Assembly: GCA_035316025.1 (NCBI GenBank)
Contig: DATFXL010000115.1
Location: forward strand, 1 to 18,689
Length of the DNA: 18,689 nucleotides
Direction of reading: 5' to 3'
DNA from: JALZAA01 sp035316025
GTDB taxonomy: Bacteria; Actinomycetota; Acidimicrobiia; IMCC26256; JACDBD01
In this document: positions 15,792-18,689 of the stretch, one piece after another
How positions within the stretch are numbered: the first letter of the stretch is position 1
How the letters are laid out: each line of letters starts with the position of its first letter
Notes under the pieces: generated by a model
Databases searched by the model: none
Told to the model about the DNA's origin: nothing
The model's input: only the letters and a program-made list of their open reading frames with translations
Translations under genes and position numbers: made by a program

Positions 15792-17276
15792 ATGGAGCAG
15801 CGTCTGGGCCACGCGTGCGGCGTCTTCGGTGTTTACGCCCCGGGCAAGCCGGTGGCCCACCTCGCCTACCTGGGCCTCTTCGCCTTGCAGCACCGAGGTC
15901 AGGAGTCGGCCGGCATCGCCGTCAGCGACGGCGAGACCATCACGGTCGTCAAGGACATGGGCCTCGTGACCCAGGTGTTCGACGAGCGACGCCTCGCCCC
16001 GCTGGACGGCCACCTGGCCATCGGGCACAACCGGTACTCGACCACGGGGTCGAGCAGTTGGCGCAACGCCCAGCCCGTCTACCGCTCCGTCGGCGACGCC
16101 GGCTTTGCTCTCGGCCACAACGGCAACCTCACCAACACGGTGGAGCTGGCGGCGAGCGTCGGGATGCTCCCCGGGATGACTGCGCCCGAGTTCGACCTGG
16201 ACTCGACCACCGACTCTGCGCTGGTCGCCGAGCTGATCGCTCAGCAGTACACGCCTTCACCCCGGTCCGACGGGCGCGACCTCGAGGTCGCCCTCGAGCG
16301 CGTGCTCCCGCGTCTCGAAGGGGGGTTCTCGTTCGTGCTGATGGACGACGCCCGCCTCATCGGCGTCCGTGACCCGCACGGCTTCTGGCCGCTGACACTG
16401 GGTCGGATCGCGGGCGGGTGGGTGCTCGCCAGCGAGAGCGCGGCCCTCGACATCGTCGGCGCGCACTATGTCCGGGACGTCGAGCCGGGCGAGATGGTGG
16501 CGATCGACGCGTCCGGCGTGCGCTCGCAACATTTCGCCGCCGCGTCGCCCAAGCTCTGCCTGTTCGAGTTCGTCTACTTCGCGCGCCCCGACACCACCCT
16601 GTACGGCCAGAGCGTGCACGCGGCTCGCCAGCGGATGGGCGAGGAGCTCGCCCGCCAAGCGCCCGTCGACGCCGACATGGTGATGCCGGTACCCGAATCC
16701 GGGATCCCCGCCGCGCAGGGCTTCGCACGCGCGTCAGGCATCCCGTACGGCGACGGCGTCGTCAAGAACCGTTACATCGGCCGCACGTTCATCGCGCCGA
16801 CGCCGGAGACGCGCGCCGCCGGCGTCCGGCTGAAGCTGAACCCGATCCGCCAGAACATCTCCGGGAAGCGCCTCGTGGTCGTCGACGACTCGATCGTCCG
16901 CGGCACCACGCAGCTCACGCTGACCCGCATGCTGCGGGAGGCGGGCGCGGCCGAGGTGCATCTCCGGGTGACATCACCGCCGTACCGGTGGCCGTGCTTC
17001 TACGGGATGGACACCGGGCGCCGGCCCGAGTTGGTGGCCGCCGACCTCGAGGTGGGCGAGATCCGCGAGTACCTCGGCGTGGACTCGCTCGCGTATCTCG
17101 AGCTCGACCGGCTGGTGGGGGCGACCGGCGCCCGCGCCGAGTCGTTCTGTAGCGCCTGCCTGAGTGGCGAGTACCCGGTTCCCGTCCCCGACTCCGACAC
17201 GAAGCTCGCCCTCGAGGAGGAGAAGGTCCGGGCGACCGAAGCGGCACGCGAGCCGCCCGCCCGCGTGGAGCCGTGA
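15792..17276 (+). CDS. purF: Amidophosphoribosyltransferase (glutamine PRPP amidotransferase), iron-sulfur type
   Basis: PurF makes phosphoribosylamine from PRPP and glutamine, the committed first step of purine synthesis. Residues 1-8 (MEQRLGHA) look like a propeptide to be removed, exposing the nucleophile Cys9 of CGVFGVY. The N-terminal Ntn glutaminase shows ALQHRGQESAGIA and GHNRYSTTG; the C-terminal phosphoribosyltransferase has VVVDDSIVRGTT (362-373), the PRPP site. Cys256, Cys402, Cys453 and Cys456 correspond to the four cluster ligands of Bacillus subtilis PurF, so a 4Fe-4S cluster and oxygen sensitivity are expected. I chose ATG 15792; AGGAG abuts it with no spacing, so it may not serve as a ribosome binding site. 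An ATG at 15744 would overlap the cysC start region and give no family match. Confidence 0.96.
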   Translation: MEQRLGHACGVFGVYAPGKPVAHLAYLGLFALQHRGQESAGIAVSDGETITVVKDMGLVTQVFDERRLAPLDGHLAIGHNRYSTTGSSSWRNAQPVYRSVGDAGFALGHNGNLTNTVELAASVGMLPGMTAPEFDLDSTTDSALVAELIAQQYTPSPRSDGRDLEVALERVLPRLEGGFSFVLMDDARLIGVRDPHGFWPLTLGRIAGGWVLASESAALDIVGAHYVRDVEPGEMVAIDASGVRSQHFAAASPKLCLFEFVYFARPDTTLYGQSVHAARQRMGEELARQAPVDADMVMPVPESGIPAAQGFARASGIPYGDGVVKNRYIGRTFIAPTPETRAAGVRLKLNPIRQNISGKRLVVVDDSIVRGTTQLTLTRMLREAGAAEVHLRVTSPPYRWPCFYGMDTGRRPELVAADLEVGEIREYLGVDSLAYLELDRLVGATGARAESFCSACLSGEYPVPVPDSDTKLALEEEKVRATEAAREPPARVEP

Positions 17277-18325
17277 CCGGCCCCGACCGGGAGAGCGAGC
17301 CGCTCACCTATTCCGAAGCCGGGGTCGACACCGGGGCGGGCGAGAAGGCCGTCGAGCTCATCAAGGAGCACGTCCGGTCGACGTTCCGCCCCGAGGTGGT
17401 CGGCGACGTCGGCGGCTTCGGCGGCCTGTTCGCGTTCCCGGATCGCCGGTTCCGCGACCCGCTCCTGGTCACGTCGACCGATGGCGTGGGGACGAAGGCA
17501 GTCGTCGCCCGGCATACTCACCGGTACCGGACCATCGGGATCGATTGCGTCGCCATGTCCGTCGACGACGTCGCCGCCAACGGGGCCGAGCCGCTGTTCT
17601 TCCTCGACTACCTCTCCGTCGGGAAGCTCGTTCCGGAGATCGTCGACGAGATCGTCGCCGGGGTAGCCGACGGATGCCGCCGGGCGGGTTGCGCGCTCCT
17701 CGGCGGCGAGATGTCGGAGCACGGCGGCGTCATGGAGCCGGAGGAGTTCGACCTCGTCGGCTTCGCCGTCGGCGTCGTCGAGCGGGCGCGGACGCTTCCC
17801 GCCGGTGTGCGACCCGGCGACGCGATCGTCGGCCTCGCCAGCGGCGGCCTGCGTTGCAACGGGTACTCGCTCGCCCGACGCGCGCTGCTCGATGTCGACG
17901 GCCGCGAGCTCGACGGGCCGGCGTGGCCGGGCGCCCATCACACGCTCGCCGACGAGCTCCTCCGTCCGAGCCTCATCTACGCGCCGTCGATGCTGGACCT
18001 CCGCCGCCACGTCGACGTGCACGCCTTCGCCCACGTGACCGGGGGCGGCGTCATCGGGAACCTTGCCCGCATCCTCCCCGACGACTGCGACGCCGTCGTC
18101 TGGCGCGACGCCTGGGAGCGGCCGCGCGTCTTCGCCGAGGTCCAGGCCTCGGGCGCGGTCGCCGACGCCGAAATGGAGCACGTCTTCAACCTCGGGCTCG
18201 GCATGCTGGCCGTCGTACCGGCCGAGGCCGCCCGTCCCGCCCTCGACGCGGTCCGGGCCCAAGGCCACGAGAGCTGGGTCGTCGGCGAGATCACCGCCGG
18301 CACGGGTCGGGCGATGTTCGGCTGA
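17273..18325 (+). CDS. purM: AIR synthetase (phosphoribosylformylglycinamidine cyclo-ligase)
   Basis: PurM closes the imidazole ring, converting FGAM to AIR with ATP; it shares its fold with PurL. The 350 residues include TYSEAGVD (12-19), DGVGTK (70-75), GAEPLFFLDY (104-113) and VTGGGVIGN near 257. Two motifs deviate from the common form: VNDV is VDDV (97-100), and GGETAEMPG is GGEMSEHGG (144-152). SSGLHSNGYSL also becomes ASGGLRCNGYSL. I read these as lineage variation rather than decay, because length and the other motifs are intact. GTG 17273 overlaps the purF stop (gTGA), and TGGAG lies two bases upstream. Confidence 0.95.
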   Translation: MTGPDRESEPLTYSEAGVDTGAGEKAVELIKEHVRSTFRPEVVGDVGGFGGLFAFPDRRFRDPLLVTSTDGVGTKAVVARHTHRYRTIGIDCVAMSVDDVAANGAEPLFFLDYLSVGKLVPEIVDEIVAGVADGCRRAGCALLGGEMSEHGGVMEPEEFDLVGFAVGVVERARTLPAGVRPGDAIVGLASGGLRCNGYSLARRALLDVDGRELDGPAWPGAHHTLADELLRPSLIYAPSMLDLRRHVDVHAFAHVTGGGVIGNLARILPDDCDAVVWRDAWERPRVFAEVQASGAVADAEMEHVFNLGLGMLAVVPAEAARPALDAVRAQGHESWVVGEITAGTGRAMFG

Positions 18326-18564
18326 TCCGCACAGGCTGACCCGAACCGGCCGACCCTCCCGAGGGGGGACAGATGCGGACGAAGAACTAGTCCCATCGCG
18401 TTGGACATATGGTCCCGATGGGCTATCCCCTCCGGATAGTTCGCACGCTACCCTCACCGCACGATTCGGACACGGACAAATCGGGTAGGGCGCACAAGTA
18501 GGGCCTCCGGAACGTCGACTCGCCGAACCGCACAGGCAGGGAACGCAACAGTGAGGAGCCAGCA
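18326..18564 (+). promoter_or_regulatory. Structured intergenic region between purM and bldC
   Basis: This 239-base gap has no convincing gene. It contains a short GC stem near 18354-18365 (CCCT/AGGG) that could weakly end the purM transcript, two adjoining hairpins (listed separately), CGATT and AATCG (18462-18466, 18479-18483) flanking two tandem CGGACA hexamers, and GTAGGGC repeated at 18485-18491 and 18498-18504. CCGCACAGGC appears at both ends (18327-18336 and 18528-18537). Possible promoter elements are TTGGAC (18401-18406) with TATCCC (18424-18429) at 17 bases, or TACCCT at 18449-18454. The bldC message would therefore have a leader of about 100 bases or more. Confidence 0.45.
18392..18439. 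repeat. Two adjoining hairpins upstream of bldC
   Basis: The first pairs CCCATCG (18392-18398) with CGATGGG (18416-18422), and inside it GGAC (18403-18406) pairs with GTCC (18412-18415). The second begins on the next base: CTATCC (18423-18428) with GGATAG (18434-18439) around CCTCC. No T run follows. They may be a purM transcript end, an operator pair, or an mRNA structure. Confidence 0.5.
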
Positions 18565-18689
18565 ATGGCCATGGACGCGAATTCCGAACACGAGGCCCTC
18601 TTGACCCCGTCAGAGGTGGCCGCGATGTTCCGGGTCAACCCCAAGACGGTCACCCGTTGGGCCCGAGCCGGAAAGATCTCGGCCATTCG
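18565..18689 (+). CDS. bldC: BldC, small MerR-like DNA-binding regulator, N-terminal part
   Basis: The gene runs off the right edge; 41 residues are visible. After a short variable start (MAMDANSEHEA) comes LLTPSEVAAMFRVNPKTVTR (12-31) and WARAGKISAI, a helix-turn-helix nearly identical to Streptomyces BldC, which is about 68 residues long and is only the DNA-binding domain of the MerR type. BldC controls the timing of development by binding direct repeats cooperatively. ATG 18565 has GAGGAG six bases upstream. In Streptomyces coelicolor purF and purM lie a few genes from bldC, as I recall, so the neighbourhood is conserved. The role in an organism that may not sporulate is unknown. Confidence 0.88.
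   Translation, partial: MAMDANSEHEALLTPSEVAAMFRVNPKTVTRWARAGKISAI

Noticed and set aside
18326..18564. A riboswitch in the bldC leader
   Set aside because: Hairpins are present but I recognise no known purine, PRPP or other aptamer consensus.

Overview
This is a high-GC window in which nearly every base is coding, with many GTG starts (and one TTG) and 4-base stop/start overlaps. HspR, BldC, the long (~300-residue) PurC, the PurS/PurQ/small-PurL trio and an iron-sulfur PurF together point to an actinomycete (Actinomycetota). An Acidimicrobiia-like lineage is my guess from overall protein flavour and is not demonstrated. The window is a chromosomal housekeeping region. I see no phage, insertion sequence, CRISPR array, tRNA or rRNA.

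Bases 1-5364 are the HspR heat-shock block: the end of dnaK, then grpE, dnaJ, hspR and clpB on the + strand. The gap before clpB carries a perfect inverted repeat with the 7-7-7 geometry of the HspR operator (HAIR) but a changed arm sequence. Bases 5429-5599 hold a tiny, very acidic protein with an internal duplication, which I cannot assign to a function.

Bases 5774-18325 are a purine-biosynthesis cluster: purA, purD, purB, purC, purS, purQ, purL, purF and purM, all on the + strand. It covers nine proteins of the route from PRPP to IMP and on to adenylosuccinate; purN/T, purE/K and purH are not here. Two blocks on the opposite strand interrupt it. The first (11597-12007) is a small basic protein with an AT-hook-like RGRP core. 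It lies between purQ and purL, faces purQ tail to tail, and shares with it a nested inverted repeat that spans both stop codons. The second (14333-15741) is a two-gene unit, cysC plus a PHP-family phosphoesterase, translationally coupled to each other and overlapping the end of purL tail to tail. I infer that the PHP enzyme removes the 3'-phosphate of PAP, the by-product of PAPS use, returning AMP.

After purM a 239-base non-coding stretch, rich in hairpins and short repeats, leads to the start of bldC, a small MerR-like developmental regulator cut by the window end. Several starts (purS, purL, cysC) are preceded by a TANNNT box exactly six bases upstream and lack a clear ribosome binding site, which suggests leaderless transcripts and internal promoters in the purine cluster.

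No wholly new multi-gene system is evident. The best leads are the cysC-PHP pair, the duplicated acidic mini-protein, the AT-hook-like gene with its nested repeat, the variant HAIR, and the structured bldC leader.
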